A stretch of 21,140 nucleotides of DNA from Bacteroidales bacterium (GTDB taxonomy: Bacteria; Bacteroidota; Bacteroidia; Bacteroidales; ML635J-15): contig JAQVPT010000021.1 in the NCBI GenBank assembly GCA_028701945.1, positions 1-21,140 of the forward strand, written 5' to 3'. Positions within the stretch are counted from its first letter, which is position 1. Each line of letters starts with the position of its first letter. This document shows, one piece after another, positions 1 to 6,654 of this stretch. The position numbers and the translations under genes were made by a program. The notes below the pieces were generated by a model. It made no database searches. It saw nothing but the letters and a program-made list of their open reading frames with translations, and was not told the origin of the DNA.

Positions 1-1
1 A

Positions 2-400
2 CGGTATCGATCATGTCGTGAACTTCATCCAAGGTCACATGGTTTTCTAGAATCCTTTGATAAAAATTTGTTTGTTCGTTCAGCAGGAACAGCAGCAAGT
101 GGAAAACTCAATCCTGGTGCAGTAGAAGCCATGCAAGAAATCGGAATTGACATTTCTCACCATACATCCGATTCTGTAGATCTTTACTTGAATTACGAAT
201 GGGATTACGTAATAACCGTTTGTGGTGGAGCAAATGAAGTTTGTCCATTTATTAGCAAAGTGAAAAACCGCTTGCATATTGGTTTTGACGACCCTTCACA
301 CGCAGTTGGAAGCGAAGAGTTTATTAAATCTGAGTTTGTGAGAGTTCGTGATGAGATAAAAACTGAGTTTTGGAAGTTTTATGTAGAGAAGTTTAAATAA
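2..400 (+). pseudogene. Degenerate or partial arsenate reductase (thioredoxin-coupled ArsC / LMW-phosphatase fold)
   Basis: The frame is open from base 2 to a TAA at 398-400. From about base 53 it reads as a normal ArsC: SAGT, the LNPGAVEAMQEIGIDISHHT stretch, then CGGANEVCP, the pair of resolving cysteines typical of thioredoxin-linked ArsC. The family's catalytic P-loop (C-T-G-N-S-C-R, a CX5R motif) is expected right at the window start. Only S-C-R is recognisable there (bases 11-19); the residue before it is Arg instead of Asn, and base 1 is an A, so it cannot be the third base of a Cys codon in this frame. The residues after SCR also diverge from the expected SQMA. A TTG at 68 gives a 110-aa reading that lacks the active site and is probably not a real start. 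An ACR3 fragment follows at once. I infer a decayed gene, though a sequence error at the window edge could mimic this. Confidence 0.65.
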
Positions 401-402
401 GA

Positions 403-654
403 TATGCTGCTTTTATTGATCCATCGCTTGCTGGAGAATATATAGCTGGAGCAATTTTACTCGGTGCTGCTCCTTGTACTGAAATGGTTTTTGTTTGGTC
501 ATATTTGTCAGACGGAGATTTAAATTATACTTTAGTCAAAGTTTCTGTTAACGATTTAATTATTCTTATCGCTTTTGTTCCTTTAGTTGGACTATTATTA
601 GATACGCTCTATCGAAGTTTCTGTGCCCGTCATTTTTTTATAAAATGTGCTTAA
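403..654 (+). pseudogene. Internal fragment of ACR3-family arsenite efflux permease
   Basis: Reading from base 403 (TAT) to a TAA at 652-654 gives about 83 codons without a plausible start. The middle matches the ACR3 arsenite permease core: DPSLAGEYIAGAILLGAAPC, then TEMVFVWSYLSDGDLNYTLV, then VSVNDLIILIAFVPLVGLLL. The cysteine in AAPCTEMVFVW is the conserved membrane cysteine of ACR3. An intact ACR3 is about 340-400 aa with ten membrane segments; here roughly the first hundred residues and the whole C-terminal half are missing. After LLLD (about base 603) the frame runs into unrelated residues. It starts two bases after the arsC-like stop, so the upstream part of acr3 seems to have been deleted. 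It cannot encode a working pump. Confidence 0.75.
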
Positions 655-683
655 ACTGTTCTCGGTTACTCGAAGAACAGTCT

Positions 684-1409
684 CTACTTTATTCCTCGTT
701 CTTTTTTTATCTTATTATAGGCATCATTTATTGTCTGAAATTTCTTTTTTGCAGCATTTTCTATGTCTTCGCCCATTTTTGCTACTTTGTCTGGATGATG
801 CTTTATTGCCATACTGCGATATGCTTTTTTTATCTCATCATCACTAGCACTTTTGTCAATTCCAAGTATTTCGTATGCTGAGTCAGTTTCTTGAACAAAC
901 ATTGACATTACTGATTTATATTCATGCTGTGTTAGTCCGATTTTAATAGCAATTTGCTCAATAATAGTTATTTCGTCTTTGTGAACTATGCCGTCAGCAG
1001 CAGAAATTCCAAACAGGTAGTGTAATATTTGTAATTTTAATGGATTACTCATGTTTCTGCGTACTTGCATGCAAACATCATCAAGAGGAATGTCTTTTTC
1101 TAGTAATTCTTTGAGCACTATTAATGCATCTTTGGTTTCAGCCTCCGAGAAATTTGAGCGGAGAAATCTTTTTACAAATTCGAGTTCACTTTTTTTTACA
1201 ACTCGATCGGCTTTCATTACTGCTGCCGAAAGAATCAAAAAAGTGAGCATAAAATCACCTCTTTGGGTTCCCCCTCCAACTTTTAATGATTTTGTGCTTA
1301 TAGTAGCAGTATCCAAAAATGAACCTATGAAAAAACCTAAAAGTGCACCGATTGGTCCTCCAAAAGCCCAACCTAAACCACCGCCTATCCATTTGCCAAG
1401 TTTTACCAT
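684..1409 (-). CDS. TerB-like / J-domain protein (DjlA-type co-chaperone)
   Basis: 241 aa. Residues 8-34 are a glycine-rich hydrophobic segment (GGGLGWAFGGPIGALLGFFIG), probably a membrane anchor. Residues about 50-170 form a helical TerB-like domain (LTFLILSAAVMKADRVVKKSE, then a second AADGIVHKDE motif). Residues 177-241 are a J domain with the catalytic HPD at 205-207, so it should stimulate a DnaK-type Hsp70. This architecture matches DjlA-like membrane co-chaperones; the exact client is unknown. The ATG at 1407-1409 lies inside the end of coaE (overlap 1403-1409), so the two are probably translationally coupled, and this is the last gene of the minus-strand cluster. Its 3' end faces the arsenic-gene remains. 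Confidence 0.88.
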   Translation of the reverse strand: MVKLGKWIGGGLGWAFGGPIGALLGFFIGSFLDTATISTKSLKVGGGTQRGDFMLTFLILSAAVMKADRVVKKSELEFVKRFLRSNFSEAETKDALIVLKELLEKDIPLDDVCMQVRRNMSNPLKLQILHYLFGISAADGIVHKDEITIIEQIAIKIGLTQHEYKSVMSMFVQETDSAYEILGIDKSASDDEIKKAYRSMAIKHHPDKVAKMGEDIENAAKKKFQTINDAYNKIKKERGIK

Positions 1410-1987
1410 TTTTCTTTAATTTTCTTTATTATTTCTATACTTTGTAAGATAATGGAGTGTTCGTCATCGTTATATAAATAGTAGTCAGGTTTTATGTCTG
1501 GATTATTGTAGAAATTTTGCGAACCAATCCTTTTAATAGCCTCCGAAACCTCAATACTATCTCTTCTACAAATCCTATCTATAAGAACTTCTTGCGGACT
1601 TGTAACCATGATAATTACATCGAGTATTACATCCAAACCAGATTCGTAAATTAATGCTGATTCTATTGCACATATTTCAATTTTTTGTTTTGATGCCCAC
1701 TCGACAAAATTATCTTTAACGGCGGGGTGAACAATCGCATTCATTAGAGCTCTTTTATCATTATCATTGAAAATCTCAGATGCAATATGCTTTTTGTTAA
1801 GACAATTATTATTATACGCATTTTGACCAAAATTTTCAATAATTTTAGTTTTAACTTTTGCGTTAGTATTCATTATTCTTTTAGCTTGTTGGTCGGCATT
1901 ATAGACAGGAATGCCTAATATTTGGAAAACAGAACTTACGACAGATTTTCCCGAACCAATTATGCCGGTTATCCCTGTTTTAATCAC
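1403..1987 (-). CDS. coaE: Dephospho-CoA kinase
   Basis: Last step of coenzyme A synthesis: phosphorylates the 3' hydroxyl of the ribose of dephospho-CoA with ATP, in the cytosol. With the start chosen here (194 aa) the protein opens MIKTGITGIIGSGKS, with the P-loop GIIGSGKS at residues 8-15, followed by the VYNADQQAKRI motif and the NAIVHPAV segment of the family. I chose GTG at 1985-1987 because it puts the P-loop at the usual distance from the N-terminus and reduces overlap with the upstream ybbR-like gene to 8 bp (GTGATTAA). An ATG at 2023 would add 12 lysine-rich residues (206 aa) and overlap by 44 bp. It shares 7 bp with the downstream J-domain gene. Confidence 0.93.
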   Translation of the reverse strand: MIKTGITGIIGSGKSVVSSVFQILGIPVYNADQQAKRIMNTNAKVKTKIIENFGQNAYNNNCLNKKHIASEIFNDNDKRALMNAIVHPAVKDNFVEWASKQKIEICAIESALIYESGLDVILDVIIMVTSPQEVLIDRICRRDSIEVSEAIKRIGSQNFYNNPDIKPDYYLYNDDEHSIILQSIEIIKKIKEKW

Positions 1988-2996
1988 TTGTTTTTTCGAT
2001 TTGTTCGGGTAGGATTTTGACACTGATAGGTTTTACCGCAGTAATTATTATATCTGGTTTTGTGCAACTTACTTTTACTTCTGCTTCTTGATTTTGAACA
2101 TCATTGAAGTCAATAATTGCAGTAAAATCGGAGTTCGTAACTTCTTCGAAAATGCTCAAAGGAACTTTAAATGAAACATCAACAAAAGAAGGCATAAGTC
2201 GCATTTTTAAATTTCCTGGGCAGTTGATCGCTTGGATATCTATTTTTTGATAGGCTTCCGTGTATTTTTCTAAAGGGATTTCTATGAGTACAGTCGATTT
2301 TGAATATCTTATGTTTTTTGCATATTTGATATTTAGTGAATGTATATTATTTTTTCCTATCGTACCAAGTTCGGTTTTGTTTGTATAAACTGCGGTTAAG
2401 GTGTCGATAATTCCTTTATCTCCGTAAACGGTTATCGAATCAGGTTTGACATTTAACCGTCCATTTAATATGTAATCTTTTTCTGTTGTATAATTTACAA
2501 TAGGTATGACTTTTAGCTTTTTAGAATACGATTGAACGACATTTAAATAAATAGTATCAGGAGTTATTTTAACAAGTCCAATATTGTCACCTAAACGTTT
2601 ATTCACACGGTTTTTAATGTCATTTGTTAAGATAAATGATTGAGTGCTGTTATGAATACTGTTATAGATTTTTATAGGATTTTTTTTACTTTTTATATCA
2701 ATAACTAAGGGTAGTTTGACTTTCTCTATCTCCTCACGTAGTAGATTGTATCCGTGCCCTGATACGGTTAAAATTAATTCGACATCGTTTTCTTCTGACA
2801 AACTCATGTTTTGCGGAAGGTTCTCGATTTTATAGGGCAGGGATAAATCTGTTGTATATTCCTTGTTAATAGCATTCAAAAACCACAAAAAAGCAGATAT
2901 TACAAAAAAAACTAAAAATATAAGTATGTTCCGGTTTTTTAATGTATTTGTCAAAAACCGAAGAACGCTATTATTAGATTTTGTAGTTTCACTCAT
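1980..2996 (-). CDS. YbbR-like domain membrane-anchored protein
   Basis: 338 aa. A single membrane segment at about residues 24-45 (NILIFLVFFVISAFLWFLNA) is followed by a long extracytoplasmic beta-rich region with repeated YbbR-like units, recognisable by phrases such as LPYKIENLPQNM, VKPDSITVYGDKGIID and PDIIITAVKPISVKIL. In Firmicutes the related CdaR modulates the diadenylate cyclase CdaA; no cyclase gene lies in this window, so that role is only an analogy. In Bacteroidota a gene of this type commonly sits between yajC and coaE, as here. It ends within the start of coaE and begins 17 bp after yajC, so it is cotranscribed with both. Confidence 0.82.
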   Translation of the reverse strand: MSETTKSNNSVLRFLTNTLKNRNILIFLVFFVISAFLWFLNAINKEYTTDLSLPYKIENLPQNMSLSEENDVELILTVSGHGYNLLREEIEKVKLPLVIDIKSKKNPIKIYNSIHNSTQSFILTNDIKNRVNKRLGDNIGLVKITPDTIYLNVVQSYSKKLKVIPIVNYTTEKDYILNGRLNVKPDSITVYGDKGIIDTLTAVYTNKTELGTIGKNNIHSLNIKYAKNIRYSKSTVLIEIPLEKYTEAYQKIDIQAINCPGNLKMRLMPSFVDVSFKVPLSIFEEVTNSDFTAIIDFNDVQNQEAEVKVSCTKPDIIITAVKPISVKILPEQIEKTSD

Positions 2997-3013
2997 TTAT
3001 AATTGGCTGATTG

Positions 3014-3331
3014 TTATTTTTGAGGTTGGTTTTGAATGTCTGCTGGACTAGCTACTACAGAAGCTTTGTCAACTTTTATTTTTACATTTGTGTCGATTTC
3101 TACTCGAACATGATTGTCTTGTACTTCTACAATCTTTCCGTAAATTCCACCTGACGTGATAACTCTATCACCTATTTTGAGACCTTCGCGAAACTGCTTT
3201 GCTTCTTTTTGTCTTTTCATTTGTGGTCTAATCATAAAGAAGTAAAAAACAGCAACGATTAGCACTAAAAAAATAATTGAACTGTAAGGACTTTGTCCTT
3301 CTTGTTGAGCCATTAAAAATAACTGATTCAT
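3014..3331 (-). CDS. yajC: Preprotein translocase subunit YajC
   Basis: 105 aa, the normal size. A short N-terminus is followed by one membrane helix at about residues 17-34 (YSSIIFLVLIVAVFYFFM) and the family signature MIRPQMKRQKEAKQF, then a small soluble domain with LKIGDRVITSGGIYGKIVEV. YajC is an accessory of the SecDF complex at the inner membrane; secD and secF are not in this window. It lies 24 bp downstream of the DUF1573 lipoprotein gene and 17 bp upstream of the ybbR-like gene, all on the minus strand, which indicates one operon. Confidence 0.95.
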   Translation of the reverse strand: MNQLFLMAQQEGQSPYSSIIFLVLIVAVFYFFMIRPQMKRQKEAKQFREGLKIGDRVITSGGIYGKIVEVQDNHVRVEIDTNVKIKVDKASVVASPADIQNQPQK

Positions 3332-3355
3332 AGAATTGTGTTTTATGTTAAAAAT

Positions 3356-3808
3356 TTAGTAAATAATTTCACATCTTATAATTAATTCGGTTACGTTAGG
3401 AACTGTATTTGAATAAACCTTTGCAGTCTTTGTTTGTTTCCCATCTCGGCCTGCACTGTCAAATTTTATTTCTACATTTCCTTTTTGTCCTGGTCTTATA
3501 GGTTCTTTTGTCCATTTTGGAACAGTACATCCACAAGAGGCTTTGACATTTGAAATAATTAAATTCCCTTTTCCTGTATTAGTAAAAACAAAACTGTGGA
3601 TTACTTTTTCACCTTGAATAACAGTTCCAAAATTGAATTCTGTTTCATCAAAACTAATTTCAGATAATCCGTCTTTACTTGCATCTGGATTATCAGCGTT
3701 TGCAGGGTTGTCGATATTGTATTCACCTCCTGTTTTATTCTTGCTATCCTTGCATGAGCAAAATGCTAATACGCCGATAAGCCCTAATAAAAGTACCACA
3801 TTCCTCAT
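3356..3808 (-). CDS. DUF1573 domain lipoprotein
   Basis: 150 aa. The N-terminus (MRNVVLLLGLIGVLAFCSCK) is a short signal peptide ending in a lipobox-like FCSC, with Cys17 or Cys19 as the likely lipidated residue. A polar linker (about 20-48) leads to a DUF1573 domain (about 50-150) with the hallmark FNFGTVIQGEKVIHSFVFTN and the SCGCT motif at 91-95. DUF1573 has an immunoglobulin-like fold and is widespread in Bacteroidota envelope proteins; its function is unknown. It is placed between nusB and yajC, a common arrangement in the phylum. A TATATTTG box at 3838-3845 suggests it has its own promoter. Confidence 0.88.
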   Translation of the reverse strand: MRNVVLLLGLIGVLAFCSCKDSKNKTGGEYNIDNPANADNPDASKDGLSEISFDETEFNFGTVIQGEKVIHSFVFTNTGKGNLIISNVKASCGCTVPKWTKEPIRPGQKGNVEIKFDSAGRDGKQTKTAKVYSNTVPNVTELIIRCEIIY

Positions 3809-3837
3809 AATTCACTAATTTTATTCAATAAGTGCTG

Positions 3838-3845
3838 CAAATATA
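3838..3845 (-). promoter_or_regulatory. Candidate -7 promoter box for the DUF1573-yajC-ybbR-coaE operon
   Basis: The minus strand reads TATATTTG, an exact match to the Bacteroidota -7 consensus TAnnTTTG, 29 bp upstream of the DUF1573 start. No clear TTTG -33 box is present at normal spacing, so support rests on the -7 element and its position alone. Confidence 0.45.
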
Positions 3846-4038
3846 ATATTTTTCTTTAGTTAATAATGTCTATTTGGGTAGCAAAATATTAAAAGATTGT
3901 TAATGTTAATGTTTCTATCATAAATTTAGGGTTTGTTAAACCTTTAATAAACTCATTAGTTTTCTCGCCAATTTTATTGGTTCTATGTTTGCGGGTTTTT
4001 GGTTGTTTTACTGTACCGACCACCAATTTCCTGTTCTC

Positions 4039-4992
4039 TCACTCTACCAGCCCTAAGCCTTTTTTATTGAGAAGGTTTTGTTCTTTTAATTGATTGTAGA
4101 TTTTATCGAGAATCCCGTTTATAAAAAGACTGCTTTTTTCTGTGCTGTAATATTTAGCAATTTCAAGATACTCATTAATAGTTACTTTAACTGGCATGTC
4201 GGGGAACTCGTTGATCTCGCACAGAGCAAGGTGTAGTATAACTCTGTCTATAAATGCTATGCGTTCTAATTCCCATTTTTTAAGAGTTTCTAAAATGTTT
4301 CTATCGTATCTATCTTTGTGCAATGCTGCTTTTACAATAAGCTTTTTTGCAAATTCTTCGTCACCAGCATCTCTAAATACGTCTTTTAGGGAGTATCTGA
4401 TAGGCGTATCTTCAGAAATTTTAATCTTTTTAATCCCTTGAACAATATTACTTAATAGGAACTCAAGGTCGTCATTCCAAAAAATACTCTTTTCTTCTAA
4501 TATTTCGTCAAGCTCTGAATTTTCGACAAGTATTTTAGAAATTATTTTATCAATTATCTTTATATCTTCTTTTATTGAATTGCCTTCCGATGATGTATAT
4601 GTCTTATAATAATCGGCAGTTGTGATTTGCAGCCATATCGATTTTATAAATTCAGGGTAATCTGACCAATTGAAATCAACATTGCTGTATAAGTTGTTTA
4701 TGGTACTGTTATTTCTGAAAGCTTCAAAAATCTTATTGTTAATAAACCTTGTATTAGGATTCAAATCTTCGTGTGATGGGAGGTGCTTTTTTTTGTTTAG
4801 TTCAATTTTTCCTTCGGCATAATCACAAACTGCAAGCAATAGACAGTGTAAGTAAACATATAGTTCATGTGATTTTTCAATATTGAATCTCAATTCGTGC
4901 CATATCCTTTCAGCAGAAACATCCCCACTATCCTGTAAAAAGGCATAATATGTTTGCATTGCCTTTATTCTTACTAATCTTCGGCTAATCAT
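4039..4992 (-). CDS. nusB: Transcription antitermination factor NusB (long Bacteroidota form)
   Basis: With the ATG at 4990-4992 the protein is 317 aa and opens MISRRLVRIKAMQTYYAFLQ, the usual start of Bacteroidota NusB. The frame stays open upstream to 5082, but the extra 30 residues (MIEFFSIIYVL...) are not family-like, and a candidate -7 box (5018-5025) lies inside that extension, so I rejected the longer start. The C-terminal half (about 220-305) is the NusB RNA-binding helical domain: AALHKDRYDRNILETLKKWE, ERIAFIDRVILHLALCEI, VKVTINEYLEIAKYYSTEKS and FINGILDKI. NusB binds boxA RNA with NusE (ribosomal protein S10) for rRNA antitermination. The long N-terminal helical region, absent from E. 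coli NusB (139 aa), is typical of the phylum. Confidence 0.92.
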   Translation of the reverse strand: MISRRLVRIKAMQTYYAFLQDSGDVSAERIWHELRFNIEKSHELYVYLHCLLLAVCDYAEGKIELNKKKHLPSHEDLNPNTRFINNKIFEAFRNNSTINNLYSNVDFNWSDYPEFIKSIWLQITTADYYKTYTSSEGNSIKEDIKIIDKIISKILVENSELDEILEEKSIFWNDDLEFLLSNIVQGIKKIKISEDTPIRYSLKDVFRDAGDEEFAKKLIVKAALHKDRYDRNILETLKKWELERIAFIDRVILHLALCEINEFPDMPVKVTINEYLEIAKYYSTEKSSLFINGILDKIYNQLKEQNLLNKKGLGLVE

Positions 4993-5017
4993 GTATAAGT
5001 ACTTTTTTTTATTGCTA

Positions 5018-5025
5018 CAAAAGTA
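5018..5025 (-). promoter_or_regulatory. Candidate -7 promoter box for nusB
   Basis: The minus strand reads TACTTTTG, matching TAnnTTTG, 25 bp upstream of the nusB ATG at 4992. It supports that start over the longer frame beginning at 5082. No convincing -33 element is visible. Confidence 0.45.
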
Positions 5026-5091
5026 ATATAATTTCCTTTTTATTTGGGATAAAACATAAATAATCGAAAAGAATTCTATCAAATATGAATT

Positions 5092-5118
5092 TTGTCTGAA
5101 TATTTTTGATTAAATTTG
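5092..5118 (+). promoter_or_regulatory. Candidate promoter of the DUF3276 gene
   Basis: TAAATTTG at 5111-5118 matches the Bacteroidota -7 box TAnnTTTG, with TTG at 5092-5094 as a -33 element (16-bp spacer, slightly short of the usual 17-23). It sits 23 bp before the ATG at 5142 and is divergent from the nusB -7 box about 90 bp away. A TTG start at 5106 would place this -7 box inside the coding region, which argues for the ATG at 5142. Confidence 0.6.
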
Positions 5119-5141
5119 TACTGAACAATAAAAAGTATTGT

Positions 5142-5492
5142 ATGGAAGGCACTGATAAAAGGAGAGAAGATATTTATTCAGTTTCGGTGAGAGCAGGTAA
5201 AAGAACTTATTTTTTTGATGTTAAAGAAACTCGTCAAGAGGATTACTATTTAACTATCACAGAAAGCAAAAAAGTTTTCGATAAAGATGGTAACTCTCGC
5301 TTCGAAAAACACAAAATTTTTCTTTATAAAGAAGATTTTGATAAGTTTATGGAAGGCTATGTTGATGTTGTCGAATTCATTAAAAAGGCTCAACCTGAAT
5401 ATTTTGAAAAATTGGAACAAGAAAGAAAAGAGGCTGCTTTGGCAGAGAATGATGTGTCAGGTGAACAGGAAGCAGATGAAGGCACTGATTAA
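5142..5492 (+). CDS. DUF3276 / PUR family DNA- and RNA-binding protein
   Basis: 116 aa from the ATG at 5142. The core (about residues 9-90) shows the bacterial PUR-repeat pattern of DUF3276: IYSVSVRAGKRTYFFDVKET, then DYYLTITESKK and KHKIFLYKEDFDKF. Related Bacteroidota and spirochaete proteins bind single-stranded nucleic acid through the PUR fold. The C-terminal 30 residues are acidic and probably disordered (ending EQEADEGTD). The frame stays open to a TTG at 5106, but those extra residues are not family-like and overlap the promoter. It is a single-gene unit, divergent from nusB and followed by about 530 bp without a gene. Confidence 0.92.
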   Translation: MEGTDKRREDIYSVSVRAGKRTYFFDVKETRQEDYYLTITESKKVFDKDGNSRFEKHKIFLYKEDFDKFMEGYVDVVEFIKKAQPEYFEKLEQERKEAALAENDVSGEQEADEGTD

Positions 5493-5916
5493 TAATTAGT
5501 CGCAAAATTGGTTTGGGGGTAACTTGAAAGTTACTGTTATTCTCTATTATCCTCAGAATAATACGGGATGTTTAGATATATTTTAGGTGTGATATGTTAA
5601 TTATCAACTACTTATCAATTATACAGATTTACTGAAAATTGGTAGTTTTATAACTAATTGGCGAAGGTGTTTATACGAAAAACATGTTTGTAGTATTGGT
5701 TTTAAGAGTGTTTTTATGCGATACTACGATGGGGACAGTTTCTTTTTGTTAGACTTGAGTCTCCAAGGTGAAAAATGGAAATAAATAAAGTAAACGCTAG
5801 TTACTCGTTTAAGAATATCGTATGATAAAAATAGTCGCAATGATTAAAAATTAAAAATCGAAAATATTTTTTTTTAGATTCCCAACTTGTCAGGCTCTTC
5901 TGATAACCAATAAAAT

Positions 5917-5982
5917 GAGGGTATAAAATCAAATTATTTGTAATAAATAGAGGGTATAAAATGGATATATTTGTAACAAATG
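5917..5982 (+). repeat. Two-copy 33-bp tandem repeat upstream of the lipoate-ligase-like gene
   Basis: Both copies begin GAGGGTATAAAAT (5917 and 5950) and share ATTTGTAA(T/C)AAAT near the end, with about five mismatches over 32 positions. The second copy contains TATATTTG, a -7 promoter box match, while the first has TTATTTG at the equivalent place. It ends 38 bp before the ATG at 6021, so it may be a duplicated promoter or operator. Confidence 0.7.
5966..5973 (+). promoter_or_regulatory. Candidate -7 promoter box for the lipoate-ligase-like gene
   Basis: TATATTTG matches TAnnTTTG exactly, 47 bp before the ATG at 6021. TTTG at 5937-5940, inside the first repeat copy, could serve as a -33 box but with a long 25-bp spacer. 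Confidence 0.45.
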
Positions 5983-6020
5983 ACTAAATTTATCGCAATA
6001 AAAAATATTATCTTTACCAC

Positions 6021-6617
6021 ATGAATTTATTGCAAGCATACAATCTCCCAGACAAAAGCCTTTTTGAGCGACAGGAGCAAGGTGTTTTGGTTTGGCAACC
6101 TGATAAAGTTTATATTATTCTTGGACAGCGTGATAATATTGAAGATGCGGTTGAAATTGATGCAGTAAAACGTGAAAATGCTGTTATAATGCAGCGTCCC
6201 AGCGGAGGACATTCGGTTGTTCTGACGCCAAAAACTTTTGTAGTTTCAATGATTTCGCATGATTATAAACTTACAGAAATAAAATCTTTTTTTCACGATT
6301 GTAATATGAAAGTTATCAGCGCTTTAGAGAAGCAGGGAGTAAACGGATTGAATATTCAGGGCATTTCTGATGTTGTTCTTAACGGAAAAAAGATAGCTGG
6401 ATCTTCGATGTATAGAGGCAAAGACTTTTTGTTTTTTCATACTGTTGTAAACGTTGCAGAAGACTCCAATTACATTGCACAATTTTTAAAACATCCCAAA
6501 ACCGAACCTGAATATCGAAATAAAAGAAAACATGGCGAGTTTATATCTTCATTAGATGGACAAGGATATCAGATTAGTTTGGGAATGTTTAAAATTGATA
6601 TTTATGATGAGGAATAA
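6021..6617 (+). CDS. Lipoate-protein ligase A-like / BPL_LplA_LipB family protein
   Basis: 198 aa. The cofactor-transferase fold of the biotin/lipoate ligase family is recognisable from LVWQPDKVYIILGQRDNIED, the RPSGGHSVV turn at 59-67 (equivalent to RR-x-x-GGGAV-x-HD in LplA) and NGKKIAGSSMYR at 121-132, which carries the lysine (Lys124) that binds the acyl-adenylate in this family. It should attach lipoate or octanoate to a carrier protein. Two features are odd. The HD following the GG motif in classical LplA is replaced by TP. The protein is short, lacking both part of the usual N-terminus and the C-terminal accessory domain. Octanoyl-transferase activity is a possible alternative. No lipoyl-dependent dehydrogenase genes lie nearby. 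It converges with the helicase gene. Confidence 0.75.
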   Translation: MNLLQAYNLPDKSLFERQEQGVLVWQPDKVYIILGQRDNIEDAVEIDAVKRENAVIMQRPSGGHSVVLTPKTFVVSMISHDYKLTEIKSFFHDCNMKVISALEKQGVNGLNIQGISDVVLNGKKIAGSSMYRGKDFLFFHTVVNVAEDSNYIAQFLKHPKTEPEYRNKRKHGEFISSLDGQGYQISLGMFKIDIYDEE

Positions 6618-6654
6618 GTTTTTTCTCTCATACTTTCTACAATAAATGAAAATT

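Larger units (their letters stand above)
5493..6020 (+). other. Gene-free region between DUF3276 and the lipoate-ligase-like gene
   Basis: 528 bp with no recognisable gene. It holds a 16-bp inverted repeat at 5519-5534 (GTAACTT, 2-bp centre, AAGTTAC), too tight a loop for a good terminator. An open stretch at 5593-5784 has no start codon and no recognisable product. The tandem repeat at 5917-5982 is listed separately. Composition is strongly AT-rich from about 5780 onwards. Confidence 0.6.

Noticed and set aside
645..881. 78-aa plus-strand frame with a hydrophobic, Phe/Tyr-rich sequence
   Set aside because: Mostly antisense of the J-domain gene; the hydrophobicity comes from the T-rich antisense strand.
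1051..1419. 122-aa plus-strand frame opposite the J-domain gene
   Set aside because: It is the reverse reading of the J-domain protein gene, with no family pattern; the minus-strand frame has clear TerB and HPD motifs.
4993..5082. 30-residue N-terminal extension of NusB
   Set aside because: Not family-like and it contains the candidate -7 box at 5018-5025; the start at 4992 gives the usual NusB opening.
5519..5534. Inverted repeat GTAACTT/AAGTTAC as a terminator of the DUF3276 gene
   Set aside because: Only a 2-bp centre and no T-run follows, so it is not a convincing intrinsic terminator.
5917..5982. Short CRISPR-like repeat
   Set aside because: Only two adjacent copies without a spacer between them, and no cas genes in the window.
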